From Eudromia elegans (taxonomy: Eukaryota > Chordata > Aves > Tinamiformes > Tinamidae): a stretch of 64,000 bases of DNA. The position numbers and the translations under genes were made by a program. The DNA lies in contig PTEX01000131.1 in assembly GCA_003342815.1 (NCBI GenBank), positions 1,759,640-1,823,639 of the forward strand, given 5' to 3'. Every line of letters begins with the position of its first letter. Within the stretch, counting starts at the first letter, position 1. Below are positions 44,691 through 60,831 of this stretch, piece by piece. The notes under the pieces were generated by a model. It was not told where the DNA came from. It ran no database searches and saw only the letters and a list, made by a program, of their open reading frames with translations.

Positions 44691-46964
44691 AATTCTTCTA
44701 GTTATTACCTAATTTCTGTGTCCTTGTAAGCAAATAAATTAGAGATACTAAAGAAAGCAAATGTTTTGATACCCAAACAGAAATATGACTTATTTTTATT
44801 GAAACTTCCATATGTCAGTTAAATTTAAATGCAGAAAGTGTGGGGAGGGTTGTTGGGGAGAGGGGACAGTGTATGTATTGCTCATGTTTTACAGCCAAAG
44901 AGCTATTATTTGGAAAATATATAGATGGGTGCAATTATTGCTACAGCTGTCAGTTACAGCTACATAAGAGACCAATACAAAATTGTAATTTTTGTTTTTT
45001 CCCCTCTACCCCTTCAACTGTATTGCCATCGTTACTGACATGTATTGCAATGTTTACATTACTGGCTATAAGTAACCATACACCAACCATTGTAATTTCC
45101 TTCTTTGTTTTAGATTTGTTAAAGACTGAAAAAAGAAACACAGATTTCACATGTTGTCAAGAAGCTATTAATTCAGTATCCTTATTATTTCCTAATTTCC
45201 TTTATTAAGGACTCGGCTCATTTTTTTCTATTTAGGGATTATTGCTTATATTAGTTCACATCTTATGTCTTCATTTTTTTTTCCCCTCTTTTTCACTTGG
45301 TTTATCCTTTATTTTCTTTTCCCCTCCAAAGTATGTACTGTTATAATTCTGACTAATATTTTCAAGTTCTTCAGAAGCTGAAAAATTTAAGTCTATAAAG
45401 GCACTATATCTATTATTTCATTTGACCTGCATGAAACAAATCACAAAGCAATTTTGAGAACATGCATAATCTATTTTATCTACTTTTGTGCATGAAAATG
45501 CTGTTTTTACTACATACCAATGAAAATGCAAGAATAATCTTTAAGAGAGCAGAACTGGCAAAGAACTAACTATGGTATTAAAAAAAAAGTGCTATAGTCT
45601 GTATGGTGATAGAGAAATTGAAATAGTCTAATTGTTCACTCTCCTGTGATGAGGAAGTTGGCAGTGGTCATCGTAGACCTGTTAATGAGAAAGGGCAGGC
45701 AGATGGTCACAGACTTTCTCAAATGCAAAGAATTAACATGTGAAAACAAGCTATAAAACCAAAGAAAATAATTACAGATTGATAAACAAAACATCACCTT
45801 TAGGTTTCTGCTGTATTGGAGGACAACTAAGCAAAGATCTGTTGTCAAAGCCAAAAGTTTTCTTTACATATTCCTTTACTTATTATTCTTGGCACATATC
45901 ATGATTCTTAAATGTCAAGTCCTTCGACAGAATAGAAAGCTTATAGTAGAATAGAAAGTAGTAGAATCGTTGCTAAGTAATTGTTCAATCCTATTTTTTT
46001 TTCTGGATGAAAAAAATAATTATTTTCGCAATTTAATTTTAGAAGCTGTATGACATTTCTATTTGAACAGCAGTTAAATCACAGTCTGTTGTCAAATGTA
46101 TGTATTCAACAGAAATTGGGCTTGTAACAATGTTGTAGGGTCATCAGATAGATTTTCAAAAGGTAACCCTTTTTCTCCTACAAGTGCTGCTGTTGATATT
46201 TGAAGGCTCCAAATCATTGATGTTTGCATATCTCTGACTGTCTTTTTTTTTTTAATGACTTAGCTTGTGAGTTAGTCTAAGTAAAAGTCAATATTCAGCC
46301 TCAAAGAGCTTTGTGCTTCACCATTGCCTTCCAAACATTGCTTATATTATTCAGTTTTCATTATATTGAATCATTTATTTTAATATACAGAAACTCAATG
46401 TAGTAATAAACAATTTATTTAATATTTGTAAAATGCCCGTAGAATCCAAAGATTTTGAGTGATAAAATGAATCTCTTGTGGGGAGGGGAATCCTATCAAA
46501 ATACCAACACTTATCTGTTGAATAACTGAGAGGGAGAAGCTGTAACACAGACCTACATTTACTTAGAAAATAGTGTCCTTAAATATAACATTATTCAAGA
46601 GCAGATCAGTGTGTGATTAGTCAAGATCAGTGTAAGTTGAAGGTCTTGAGCAGATGAGTGTGCTTCAAAACAGCGTGTAATAGTTTAGTGTAAGTAATGA
46701 GAAAAATTTGGCTGGTCTGATGGTTTCCAGATGATGCATGGTGGCATCTAAATGTTCATGTATTCCATTCTGCTCATATTTTTGTTTTGTTTGCTTGCTT
46801 TTTCTTTCTTTTTGGCAAATACTTTTTTATAGTTTACTTAAAAATGGTAGACAATAATAATACTAGCTAATAGCTAGATATAATGCGCGTGCCTCCATTG
46901 TGACTCCTGCGGGTCAGGTCAATTCTTACACTAATGACTTGAAAAGTCACACTTGAGAACACCC

Positions 46965-47292
46965 ATGAGAGGCTGAGCCCTGGGACTGTTAAGCCTGGAG
47001 GACAGAAGGCATGTGGGAACCTCTCAGTGCCTATGAGCAGGAGAAGTAAAGAAAATGGAGTAGCGTCCTCTCACTGGTATCTTGTGAAAGGACAGGACAC
47101 AGGGCCTGTCACTGAAATAACGGAAAATCCATTTAAAGAGAAGCAGCAGCTTGATTTGCAGTTGACCGCAGCAGGATGGCTAGAGGCATTGTGGAGTCTC
47201 CATTCTTGGAGATAGTCAAAACCGAAGTGGACTCAGTTCTGAGTAATTGGTGAGCACTTGTGATCCCCTCCAACCTCAGTTGCTCCAAGTGT
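46965..47292 (+). mobile_element. Old CR1 3'-end fragment
   Basis: Several stretches match a CR1 3' end in order. They are 'gggactgttaagcctggag', 'aaaggacaggacacagggc', 'ttggagatagtcaaaaccg', 'gtggactcagttctg' and the terminal 'ccctccaacctcag'. They correspond to ORF2 codons for the C-terminus and then the 3' UTR. The copy is much more divergent than those at 28 and 61 kb, and its frame is broken. An open frame at 47027-47215 is within it and is not a gene. Confidence 0.78.
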
Positions 47293-48583
47293 TGTTTGTT
47301 GTTAGGTTATGATGGCAGCCTTACTCGTCATTAAATAGATGCTTTGATAGATTTTGATCCCATAGGACTTTTAACCTAGCACTGGACCATCTTACAGGAA
47401 CTTTCAAGTGTTTGCCTTTCCCTATTAAAATGTAGCTCCCCATTTGGCTATGGATAAAGGAATGAATTCTCTATTGGTGTGGCATCGTGAGGGATGTAGA
47501 AGCCCATTAGGACAGAGTTCCTCTCTCTCAGTGTTTTTTCTTTGCCTCCATGTCTTTATACAAGTTATAATACGCTGGGGGTTCATACATCATTTGAGTT
47601 TCTGAGGGGAAGAGAATTATGCTCTTGCTCTCTCAGTTTTCCTGTATTGCTGGAGGACACTTTGTACTGTACTCAGCACTATTGATTTTATGCAGCAGAA
47701 AATTACTTTCCCCTGGATAGTTCTCAATTAGTCACTTGCATCCCATGACTAGCCCAGTTCCAGCACTCAGCTGATGCAAAAGCGGCAGAAATGGGGCTGT
47801 TCACCTGGTGCAGAAGTTCAAGTTTCCAAAAGTAATGCTTATGTAATGCATCTCTGACAGCAGTGAGATGTATCCGTATTCTGGCTTGGTGGTTGTCGTT
47901 GTTCTAATGAGTTGAGACCTGCTGGATATGTAGGATCTATGTGTGAACCTCTGTGTGTGAATATGTGTGTAAGTTAGATCTTGTATCCTGTGGATAACTG
48001 CAAGGTGAGGATATCTAAGTAATACAAACATATTTTTTTAAGCATTATTTGTGCAAAGGAGCAAAAAATGGATATAAGTTGAGCATGAAAAAAAAGCATA
48101 AAAATAAAATATAAGCTCCATTGTATTCATAAGATTATTGAGATGTGAAACAGCTTTTCAGCTAACAAGTAACTGAATTTATGACATAATTATATGCATT
48201 ATAATATCAAAATATGTAGCATTGTTCACTACCATAAAAGAGAGTAACTTCATCCTTTTCCAAGTATAAAAATGAAACAGTAACTAAAACTTTTGTGTTT
48301 TTTATCATAGATTCTCCACTTTAAGGTCTGAACATAGTACAGAAGAAACTATATACAAACCTGAAGGACATTTTTGATGTTTTAATGTTTCTATTCTATT
48401 TTTTGGGGAGTATCTGTTTATTTCATCCTTTGATGATCACACTTTCACAAAACATTATTTACCTTGTTAAAACGCAGTGAAGTTTAACTTTTTGTCTAAT
48501 CATATCTATTTCTAAATAGCCTTTCTCCTGGAAATAACTGTCACAGTTTAAAACCAGAAGCACTCCAAAAAAACAAATAGCCT

Positions 48584-48657
48584 ATTACTGATTTTGGCTT
48601 TAATAAATTGTTAAAGTAGAATTACTGATTTTGGCTTTAATAAACTGTTAAAGTAGA
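48584..48657. repeat. 37-bp tandem duplication upstream of an FSTL5 exon
   Basis: Two 37-bp units beginning 'attactgattttggct' are adjacent with a single difference (t/c in aataaattg against aataaactg). The second unit ends 209 bp before the exon at 48867. Confidence 0.95.
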
Positions 48658-48866
48658 AGTTTTACTTTGCAGGCAAAACATAATAGGCACGATTAAACAC
48701 CTCTGCCATTCCAAAAAACATCTGGATTGCAGATTGTTTTCAGCTCGTTTAAGTGTTTTTGGTGATTGATATTTGCATCACAACTTTGTTGCCAAGATAC
48801 AGAGTATAATTATTGTACAGATAGTGAAGTAATTATGATAACCTTGTTTTTAATCTTTCCCTGTAG

Positions 48867-49046
<180 letters not shown>

Positions 49047-49787
49047 TAGATTTGTTGTTGCTGTTTTACTTTTCAATATTGTGTTACAGCTCAAAAGAAC
49101 AGGAGATATGAGTGATTTTTCTCATTCCTCTATAAATGAGTTTTCAAAACAATAAAATATAATCTTTTTCATTTAATACTCCTGTCTGGGCGATATTTAT
49201 TAGAATATATAAGCTAAATCCCGAGGATTTGTTCTGTACAGTGAACTGTTCACTTATGTGCGTGATTAACATGTTGTCTGTAAAATAAGAATTTTTTATT
49301 GAAAATGTAGTTTTGAGTACCAGTTCTGAAGAATACCCTGGGAGAAGTATAAAACATCATGCTAAAACATGTTGCATTAAATATTAATATATTTATCTCT
49401 ATATATACAATTATATTGTATGTGATTATATTAGGAAGGTACAGCGCTATAAAATCTGTTTGAAATTGATGATGAATTGAAATATCAGACTTGACTATTG
49501 CTACTTGATATCATTGAGCCCATTTAAAGCTGCCTGAATTTCCTGATCCGTATTTCCTCTACTCATAGAGCTGGTCTTCCAGAGGCCAGCACAAGAGTGG
49601 TACCTTCCTGCACCATTTTGGGTTCTGCTTTTCTAGGGACTGGGGTCTTTTAGAGCAAGAGCGTCATGTGCTGTTCAGAGCATGCGTGTTGGGGACGAAT
49701 GGAGTCACAAACCCTGAAATTAAATTTCTGGTCAAATGAGTGGATCTTCTGTAATTTACCTCTGTGTATGTAAGCAGCAATCTTCCT

Positions 49788-49916
49788 AAGCACAAGCGTG
49801 ATGGTCAATACTTATAGCTGTGATAATGACTAATTAATAAGATGATACTTCCCAAGCACAAGCATGATGGTCAGTACTTAGAGCCGTGATAATGACTAAT
49901 TAATATGATGACACTT
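49788..49916. repeat. 66-bp tandem duplication
   Basis: Two units beginning 'aagcacaagc' lie 66 bp apart and share 'gtgataatgactaattaat'. About seven differences suggest it is older than the neighbouring duplications. Confidence 0.92.
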
Positions 49917-50437
49917 GTATTAACAGAAGAGTCAGATAAAGGTTAATAAGATTATGAGGCTTCATTGGGCTCTATAAAAGCAGTGTAATTAGATTTTAAG
50001 CTCTTTCTTCATATGCATTTCTCTAAATCGGTATTTGCTTAGCAATAATAATTATATAATTTGCATTGAATGCTTTGCAGATATTTTACATATAGGTATA
50101 TTTTAATTTCAAGATGAAAATGATTAGAATCCTTTTTTTTAATCTACAAATTTTAAATTGCTTTCTTCATTTCAAAGGAATAATTAGCCTCTGTTGGGAT
50201 CATTAAACAATACAGATAATCAGCACTGTAAAAAACAAACAAATATATCTTATATTTAGAAATTTTAATCTTTAATTTTGTATAAACAATCTGTAAGTGA
50301 ATATTGTAAGTAATATTGTAACAAATTGATATTTCATCTTTTTACGTTCAAACTATAAAAAAATAAAGCAATAAAAAGCTATAATTGTACAGGAAAAACT
50401 GTTCAAATAATGATAATTATTGGTATTCTGTAGTTTT

Positions 50438-50475
50438 GTTAACTGCATTGGTAGCTGTTAATTGCATTGGTAGCT
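50438..50475. repeat. 19-bp tandem duplication
   Basis: The unit gttaactgcattggtagct is repeated with one change (c/t). Confidence 0.95.
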
Positions 50476-51698
50476 GAATTACAGTGCCTGCTTAGAAAAA
50501 AACTATTTCTGCTATGATGGGCTGTGACCTAAATAATGAGACCAATCCATAGGTTATATTCTTTTGAAAAACCACCATGTTGTTGAAACTTCTCTTTTAA
50601 ACTTGTGAGGGGCTTCTTTATATTCTGTAAGGTATTTCTGTAATCTAATGGTTACAGTAATAAGAGTCTGGCCATGTTCTTTTATTTATATATGTATCTT
50701 TTTCTCCAAATACCTGTGCTCTTCCAGTTCATGTTACCAGCATTTTATCTTATGCTGTTGTTGAGATCATATATATGTAGCATAAAACTCTCAATTAGGA
50801 GGTCTGTTCTCAGATAATGATAGACCTATTTAATGGTTCTGATGCTATTTAGAGACAAAGAGAGGCTATGGAATTCGCTTGTCCCATAAATTATTTATAA
50901 TATCAACCCCGTAATTTGTTTTTAAAATCTTTCTTTACTGAATCAGCAAAGAGGACAAATAGATGAATACAACTGCAAAGGTGAGTTGTCTGTACTTGAG
51001 AAGCATTTATGCCCTTCCGGAATCCTCATGCTTACCTGCTAGCCTCTGATTTGTTTTCCACAGCAGCTGTTCAAGAGACTATATGGAAATGCTGGTAGAA
51101 TTCTTTGAAACAAAATAATAAACTGTGGCCACAGCAAAATAATTGTAATAAATATTCTTGTTATACTTTCTTTCTTTTCCTAGCAGAGAGTTCCTTCTCT
51201 CTAGCATGCTGTTTCAAGATATTAATATACTATTTTAGCCATTTTATGTAATAATTATTCAGCTATATGGGACAGCAGATATTTACACATCATTTAAATG
51301 GGGGAGGGGAATAGTTTAAATGATAAAACTTCTTCGTTGTTGCTTATGGTTGACCCCTCTTGCTAATTGAAAATATTAAAGGATCATTTTTAAGAGTAGT
51401 TACTGCTTGTTGTTATGTTCTTAGAATTACATAAATGTGGTATCCTAGAGCAGTTTGTACACTATCTACAGCTTTTGTTTGTTTCTTCTACATCAGAAAT
51501 ACAAGAGTCTTCAAAATAGCTATTGAAAAAGCCGAAATGTCTCAGCAAGATTGGCCCTTCTCATTCATTTAGTGCTTACCCAGTTATGGATCTATGCTCT
51601 CCATACCCAGGGATATCTTATTAATAACACTTCACAGTTGAAGAAAAATTATCATATAGAGCGTTAGAAAAATCTCGTTAGGCCATATATTAAGAGTG

Positions 51699-51844
51699 TA
51701 TATATAAAATATAAAAATATATTTTAAAATATATTTTAATATTTATTTTAAAATATATAAAATATATGAATGTTTAGTGTTATATATAAATATAACAATA
51801 TTTATATGTAATATCATATATATAAAGATATATGTATTATAAAT
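51699..51844. repeat. AT-only palindromic low-complexity tract
   Basis: About 145 bases are almost entirely A and T, with nested self-complementary blocks such as aaaatatatttt. The tract could form cruciforms. Confidence 0.85.
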
Positions 51845-53403
51845 TTTCTGAACAGATACTTTCTGTGTGGATTCCAGAGAGCTCGAAGAGACTATTTTTC
51901 TCTCATAATTTTTTTCCCATTAGACATGATTGAAGTAGTCTTCAGGGATTTTTATAGCAATTGTAAGCTGCATTGAATAGTTATATATCCATCATATTTG
52001 GAGCCAGTAATCTCAGATGGCTTGTTGAGCTGAATGATGAGGGATGTAGGATGGGCACCAATTTGCTTCCTTCACTTACATATTATGTGAGGGTTTACTA
52101 AAGCAAGTCACGCAATCTGCTCCCCTTCTGCCCTCCCCTAAGCTTTTTAACCCATTGTAATGACCACTCTCTTATAAAGTAGACTACTTCTGGTTAAGGT
52201 ACCAGAACATGTCTCTTTAAAATTCAACATTAACAATCACTTTTCTTCCATACCTAAAATTTGCTTTCTGTGAATAATTATGCTCAGTCACACAAAGCTG
52301 AGTGAAATAAATCCAAAGAGGTGAGAAGTATAAACACATCAAATGAATTTTTGAGACTGAACTAGTACTAAACTAATATTTTGATAGTTGCCGTGTGTCG
52401 TTTGCACAGTCCTTGAGGACATATTACAGGTAGCCTCTAGGACACAAGATCAAAAATCAAAATACAAGACGAGTATTGAAAAATGCAGGTTGTGCACAGA
52501 CTTGCTGAAGAAAGTTGGAGATGAGAAATTAAGGGGAAAATAGCACAGGAATTTAGGCCCCTTTTTATGACTTAGGGAGTCACTTGCTCTGCCTTACTGT
52601 CCCAGGGATGTCACTGAGGCTGGGCAAACACCACTGGAGAGAATAGCACCCACACCAGAAAGATGGGATAATAAAGAAAACTCAAACGTACCTTCAAGGT
52701 TATCTTGCCCTTTGCATTCCCTGACCTTTCAGTGGCAGTTTAGCAACAGCAGCCTCCTCTGAAGTCAGATATTTATTGTGGTGCTTGTTTTGGTTCTAAT
52801 TAGGAAATGTTTGACTGTCTTGCTTACTTTCTAAAACTTTGCTAAAAATAAGAGAAGCCAAAAACTTACCATCTGCCTGCAGCAGATGCCTACAGCTACT
52901 ACAGCTTTGGCACCTACAGCTTCGTTTAACTGATAGTAAAGAAGAATGTGTAATTCGTCCTCCTTAGGCAGGACTATCTATTTTAAAGGCAACATAGATC
53001 TGTTGGTTTCTTTCAAGAGAGATAGTAAACCTTCTCTTTTGAAGCTCAGGTTTCTTTCCAGGCAGTGTATGTTCCCAGTGGTGTGTGAGGCCTTGTAAAA
53101 TAGCAAATTTTGCCAAAAGCACAGAATTATTAAATTGATGTGTTTAGCATGTACAATCTGATTTAGGAAGTAAACAAAAACTGGAGCAACAGCTGGAGTC
53201 ATGACAGACTGATGCTTTTCATTATAAAATACTGCTCTCAGTTGCTTATAACTTCGTGTAATGTAAACCCTTCAGGCTGAAATATTCTGTACTGGATATT
53301 TGCCTAAAATGTCTATTTAATTTGCAGCTAAATCATCTAGGGTATTCTGAGTATGAAGTAGAGGGGAAAATACATTGCTTAATTTTTTTCCTAACTAAAA
53401 TTT

Positions 53404-53416
53404 TATATATCTATAC

Positions 53417-53447
<31 letters not shown>

Positions 53448-53464
53448 CACTCTTTTTTTTTTTT
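53404..53464. repeat. (TA)n tract followed by poly(T)
   Basis: An interrupted TA repeat of about 46 bases is followed by 12 T, which then run into 'cctcccag'. Confidence 0.9.
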
Positions 53465-53579
53465 CCTCCCAGATAGTGGAATTCTCCAAAATTTGACCTT
53501 GAGAATTTCCTGTTCACACTCAGTAGCGGTTGCTCAGGTGTGGATTTCACCCACAGGAAGGTTGTTCCAACAGAGGTAG

Positions 53580-54040
53580 CAGGTGTACGATGACTTGCAG
53601 TGCCTGATGTTTAAAAATGTCCTGGAAGCTGCTGAGATGCTATGGGGCCTGGGAGCAAGAAATAGCAACAGTGCTCTCTGCAAGGATACCCAAGCAAGGC
53701 GGAGAAGGAAAACCATTTGGTTTGGAGGCGGGGGAAATCCTACAACAGTGGGTAGATTGGCCAAGGAAATGGCTTGTGTTGAGAAAGGCTGAATGAGGCA
53801 GAGGTTAAAACTGGCCTTGAGGGAGGGAATCTGAGTAGGACCCGGAAGGGCATTGCTGAAAGAGGCAACCTGAGTGGGATTCACTGAGGAGGACAACAAG
53901 GAGGGCATGTCCCAAAGGGATACACAAGTGATGCAGGAAAAGACGTGTCTGGAGAGGAAGGGGAGTGAGAACAGCAGGCTGGAGAGGAACAGAAGTAGAG
54001 CCTTTGTGCCCATAAAACATTTTCCCTTCCAGAAGACAGA
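53580..54040. other. Purine-rich, relatively GC-rich island of unknown origin
   Basis: The plus strand is dominated by A and G with GC content clearly above its surroundings. The complementary pyrimidine bias removes stop codons from the minus strand and so produces open frames of 159 and 135 codons there. I do not recognise a protein family or a repeat family. Confidence 0.5.
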
Positions 54041-55812
54041 TGGAACCCTTAAATCTCCAGATTTTACATGGCCATGCTCTCAGCTGGTGGTCAGAGCAAC
54101 TGGCAGTCACAATTCTCATGTTTTTCAGTTTCTTACGTGCTCTTTTCATATACTTAATAGCTTGCATGTAGGATTTACCTGTAATATTCCATGCATATAA
54201 TTTGGCCTTCACTTTTTCTTTTTTTTTTTTTTAAATCCCTGAAACCTACTATTTTTCACTTCCTGAGATGCAGTACAGTCTGAGGCATATCCGATGCTCT
54301 AATAGGACAGCCTGCTGGGTCATTTCTTGTAAACAGTCGGATAGTGTTTGAAAATACTTAAACTCTTGCTGAAACAGTCACAGTTAATTTTGGATCTTGT
54401 TATCTCTCTCTCATTATCAACTGATACTTCATCCTCTCCCTTGCTGTGGTTTGTGACACCGGCAAAGTATTTCGCATTTTTATAACTATATTAAATAATA
54501 ATACTTTGAGGATCAGAAAATATGTCTTTTTAACCTTTTTTTTACAGATTTTTTTTTAAGAAACTCCTGTAAAATTGTTCTATGTGTAATTAAAGATCAA
54601 CGATTATTCACATAAAAGATCTAAATAGCAAGACAGTCACTGATTATCAAGAGGGTTATGTCCACTCTGATATCATATACCCATTACTGATGCAATATAT
54701 AACAGACTTGATTGATGAGCATCAATAATAACCTGCTCAGAACCCTTGACAAAGTGACCTTTATTTTTTGCTGATAGTGGAACCTAGAAGACTAGTCTAG
54801 TCTATATACCACTAACACTCAACAGGAAGTTGTTTAGGCCAGATGCTTATGCACCATCACTTAAAATGAACTGATCTCATCTTCAGATTCAGATAGCGTG
54901 AGATATTCTGTGATAAAATCCACAGCCATCAAATCGTATCTCTCATTTTGAAAAATGGTTGCTTACACTTGTGCTTACGTGCTGATTCTGATTAATAATT
55001 CATTTATTCAGTTGATCTTCCTAACGTGTAAGAAATACAGTACTAAATAGTCTATATGACATAATAAACTATTACTTTTATTATTTCTAAATGTGTAGCT
55101 TTTCATTATAGGGTTATTTTCTTAATTACAATAGTTAGAAAAATAGAAAGCTCTAGGTTAGACCTGAATGTCCCCACAGTCCAGTAGCATACATCCTATT
55201 CTTGTACTCTATATTTTATAAAAGAGGAAAGAAGTTTTTTCAGTAAGGCAAAAGAAATCCCCTCTAGACGTGTGTTAATAGGTGTAATCTGTGATCTTGA
55301 TGTTTTGCCTCACTTCAGAATAATATCGTTTATCATAGCTAGAAAGAGTATTAAGTATTATAAAAAAGATTACATTAATTGCACAGGTGATAAAGATTGC
55401 TAAAATATGTTTTGAGGAGCAAAGAAAAGCTAGATATAGAGGAAAAGTTAAAAGGCTTGTAAAAAAAAAGGACAATTACAATCTCTATATATAATGCTAT
55501 AACTTACTGGAAGATCCAGGTACATTGTTCATTATTCACTTTGTTTTAATAAAGAAATGTAAGGAAAAAATATCAATCTTATTACAAAAATACAGGACCA
55601 GTGAATTAAAATTCAAGCTTGTAAGTTGATACTACAGGCAGTGAGACGAGGTATTTCTTATTACATATACTTTCTGCTTCATAAATTTATTGTGACAGTT
55701 TGGTGTTAAATGTCACTGAATATGTGACTGAAACCACATCTGTGCATTACAGTGGTGTTAGATATAGCTGCAGGAGTCTATACGGAGTCTTTTTTTTTTT
55801 TAATGAAAATAG

Positions 55813-58008
<2,196 letters not shown>

Positions 58009-59159
58009 TAAACAGCTATTTAGATATACTCATTTCAATTTATTTGATATTTCATGCTTATTTTTAATGTAAAAATAAGATCAAATAATGATGACAGGAG
58101 TCAAAGGAGGAAAAGAGCATAATTTGTGTTAAAATTTGTATCATTTGTACATTATAGGATTGTCACATGTGAAGGAGATATGAAGGGGGGAAAAAAGAAC
58201 TAGATTCCTAAATAAGGCAGGGAGGTACTCCTGGTAGGCAGGGAATTTCTTTATGGGTTTCCATATCAAGAGTCCAATTTGACCCTGATGACATGACAGT
58301 CATCACAGGACTTGATTTCAGCTGGAGGACTTAAACATTTCCAGATCACCTGGCCCATGCAATCTTGGGCCCTTGATAACTGCAGTCTTCCAGAAATCTG
58401 GAGCAGCAGTTTCTCGCTAGGCTGGGGAGTCAGCGTGCCAAGGAAATGCATATACCAGCACCCTAAAGTGATTTCTTTGTGTTGAATAGGAGTGGGGCTG
58501 ATACACCTTATTACTTGTCTTTCTTGATAATCTTTTCCACTTTCTTTTCTGCTCAGGAAAATCCATTCTTGAGTTTATATTCCAGCTTGAGTCTTAAAAA
58601 AGAAAAAACAAAAGTTATTTTAATGAATGCTATATATATTCATTGGAAATAGATCTAGTAAAATGATAGTTATTTTACTAGTAAGTCTGAATGCATTAAC
58701 CTAAAGGATTCCTATTTATCTGGAAGTTTATTCAACAATGATGAGTATTCAGGAGATAGTACAGGCAGAATTAGTATCACTGCAAGGCTGTCTGACACTT
58801 ACTATCATAAGACACTGAGTTCAGCGACATATAGGTTTATTAAGCTTCAAATATTTGCAATGAAATCCTCCATGCAGGAAAATTTTATAACATAGAGGTT
58901 AATATATTTACATAGCTACTTTGAGTAGCATTAGTTATAGCTGTCATTTCAGAAGTCTTAGCGTGTGTTTCTATTTTTTTTCTGTCTTTTTATCTCTTTA
59001 TTTATTTCTTTGTAAGAGTGTCATGAAAATGCCCGCTTAGACATTCTGGAAAGGCAACTGAGGATAAATAAGTTGTTTTGATCATTTTGAAATTCTACTG
59101 ATTTGGTGTTATGAAGTGGCTATGTTACCTCCCTTTGTCTTCAGCAGTCTGGAGAGAGG

Positions 59160-59176
59160 AAAAAAAAAAAAAAAAA
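59160..59176. repeat. Poly(A) run of 17
   Basis: This homopolymer follows a purine stretch. No AATAAA is found close upstream. Confidence 0.9.
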
Positions 59177-60831
59177 GTATGACTGTTACCAAGTTACAAG
59201 GCTTGGAAAACTGGAAATTTTCTAGGGAGGCTTGTTTGAGCTTAGCAAAAGAGTTTATTTTATATGTTGAAACTATATATTTAACTATATATTATTTGAG
59301 AGTCCATGTAGTTATTATTTTAGATCTGATTGAGCTGCATCAGATATCGCCACCCTTATACAATATTGCTTTCAGGACTTACAGTATGCTGCAGGAATTT
59401 TAGATCACCTAACTTTACAGGGTCTGTAAAATCACACTCTTAGGATAATCAGTGGCATGAAAGACGTAAATGAAGAAAGAATATATTCCTAATTCTGTCT
59501 AAGGTAATTCATGACAGATTCTTTCATTCCTAGAAAAAAAATTATTTTACTTTAAGTTCCATGTCCTATGTCCTAGAGGCATTTTGTCAGTGTATTCTTA
59601 CATGTCTAAACATGATGTTCTAAAAATTGGTAGATGTAGAAATATAGGCATGGTCTAGAAATACATCAGAACAGTAAAATACAGGTGCAACAGGTAGTTA
59701 CACAAGATGTTCACTCTGATTCAAAACCCATTTCTGTGCATACAAATGTGAATACCAATGAAAAAGAACAATTACTGTAAATATCAGTATTTCAATATTA
59801 GTCTGTCTTTAAAAGCACACATTTTGACAGACATTGAAGATACTTGTTCACTTTTTGCTGGAAGTGCTGTTTTTAAGGCCTTTTACAAAGAGAGTTTTCT
59901 AGGTTTAGAAAACTGAAATTATAGTGTACACTTTTAAATGTGATTTCATATGATCTAAACTGTACTTGCTATAGATTTTTTTTTTATCTGCTTTTATCGT
60001 CTTTTAAGGAAATAACATAGACATGTTCATTTCCTTAATTGAGCTTTTTGTTTGTTGACCTTTTCTTTTCTTCTTACTAGAGTACAAAAGCCTCCCTTCT
60101 GGAAATCTTGTAACACAGTGTTGCTTTGGGGGAAAGCAGAACAGCTTCTCACTAGCTAGTCAGTTAATGTGCGTTTCTCTGCCTTTTAAATGTTACACAG
60201 GGTAAAATTCTCCACAAAATAAAAGCATTGCAGATTACTGACCTGGTTAACTATTGAGGAGGTATTGACAACTTTTTTAGTGAACTTCCAAAGTATTAAA
60301 ACTATAATTGCATTGTATTAAGCTTCATAAACCACATAATGAACTTAAAACACAATGCCATTTTTTACCAGTGTATGTATTTTATTTCCTAGAAAGGCAA
60401 TATTCAAAGTGAAGGTTCACTAAATTTTTGGTAGATGTCTGTGGAATTTCATTTTTTAACATATAATATTGTTGTGTATAAAACTCAATATTGTATTTTG
60501 AGAAAAAAGTAATATGGGTGGAAGAAGAGACATGGCTACTTCATTCCTTTGGGAATGGATACGTTTTGGTAGTGTAAACATCTCTTCTTCAGAGAAAATC
60601 TTACATTTCCTAATATTTCTGTCTCAATTATAATCAATTTCCGTATAAATAGACTGCTAAATAATATGCAGTACTAACATAAGTGCCTAACAATTGTTAG
60701 GCTTTCCAAGTGGTTACATGCATATTTAATGTTTATGTCTCTATTACAAACAGGGGAAAAAAAAAGGAGGAATGAAGGGCAAGCTTATACTGATTTGTGG
60801 GAAATGTGATGCTAGTAGCAAAAGTAAAAAT

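Noticed and set aside
44840-45208. 122-codon Cys-rich plus-strand open frame
   Set aside because: The cysteine spacing fits no finger or knot family I know, and no splice or promoter context supports it.
53473-53575. Possible extra FSTL5 exon after a strong acceptor (poly-T, cctcccag), with an open frame beginning D-S-G-I-L in phase 1
   Set aside because: The available donors (53538 and 53576) leave phase 0 or phase 2, and neither joins in frame to the next exon, which needs phase 1. The sequence shows no family resemblance. At most it would be a poison exon.
53534-54212. Overlapping minus-strand open frames of 159 and 135 codons
   Set aside because: The plus strand is purine-rich, so the minus strand lacks the bases needed for stop codons. 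The translations are low in complexity and show no domain.
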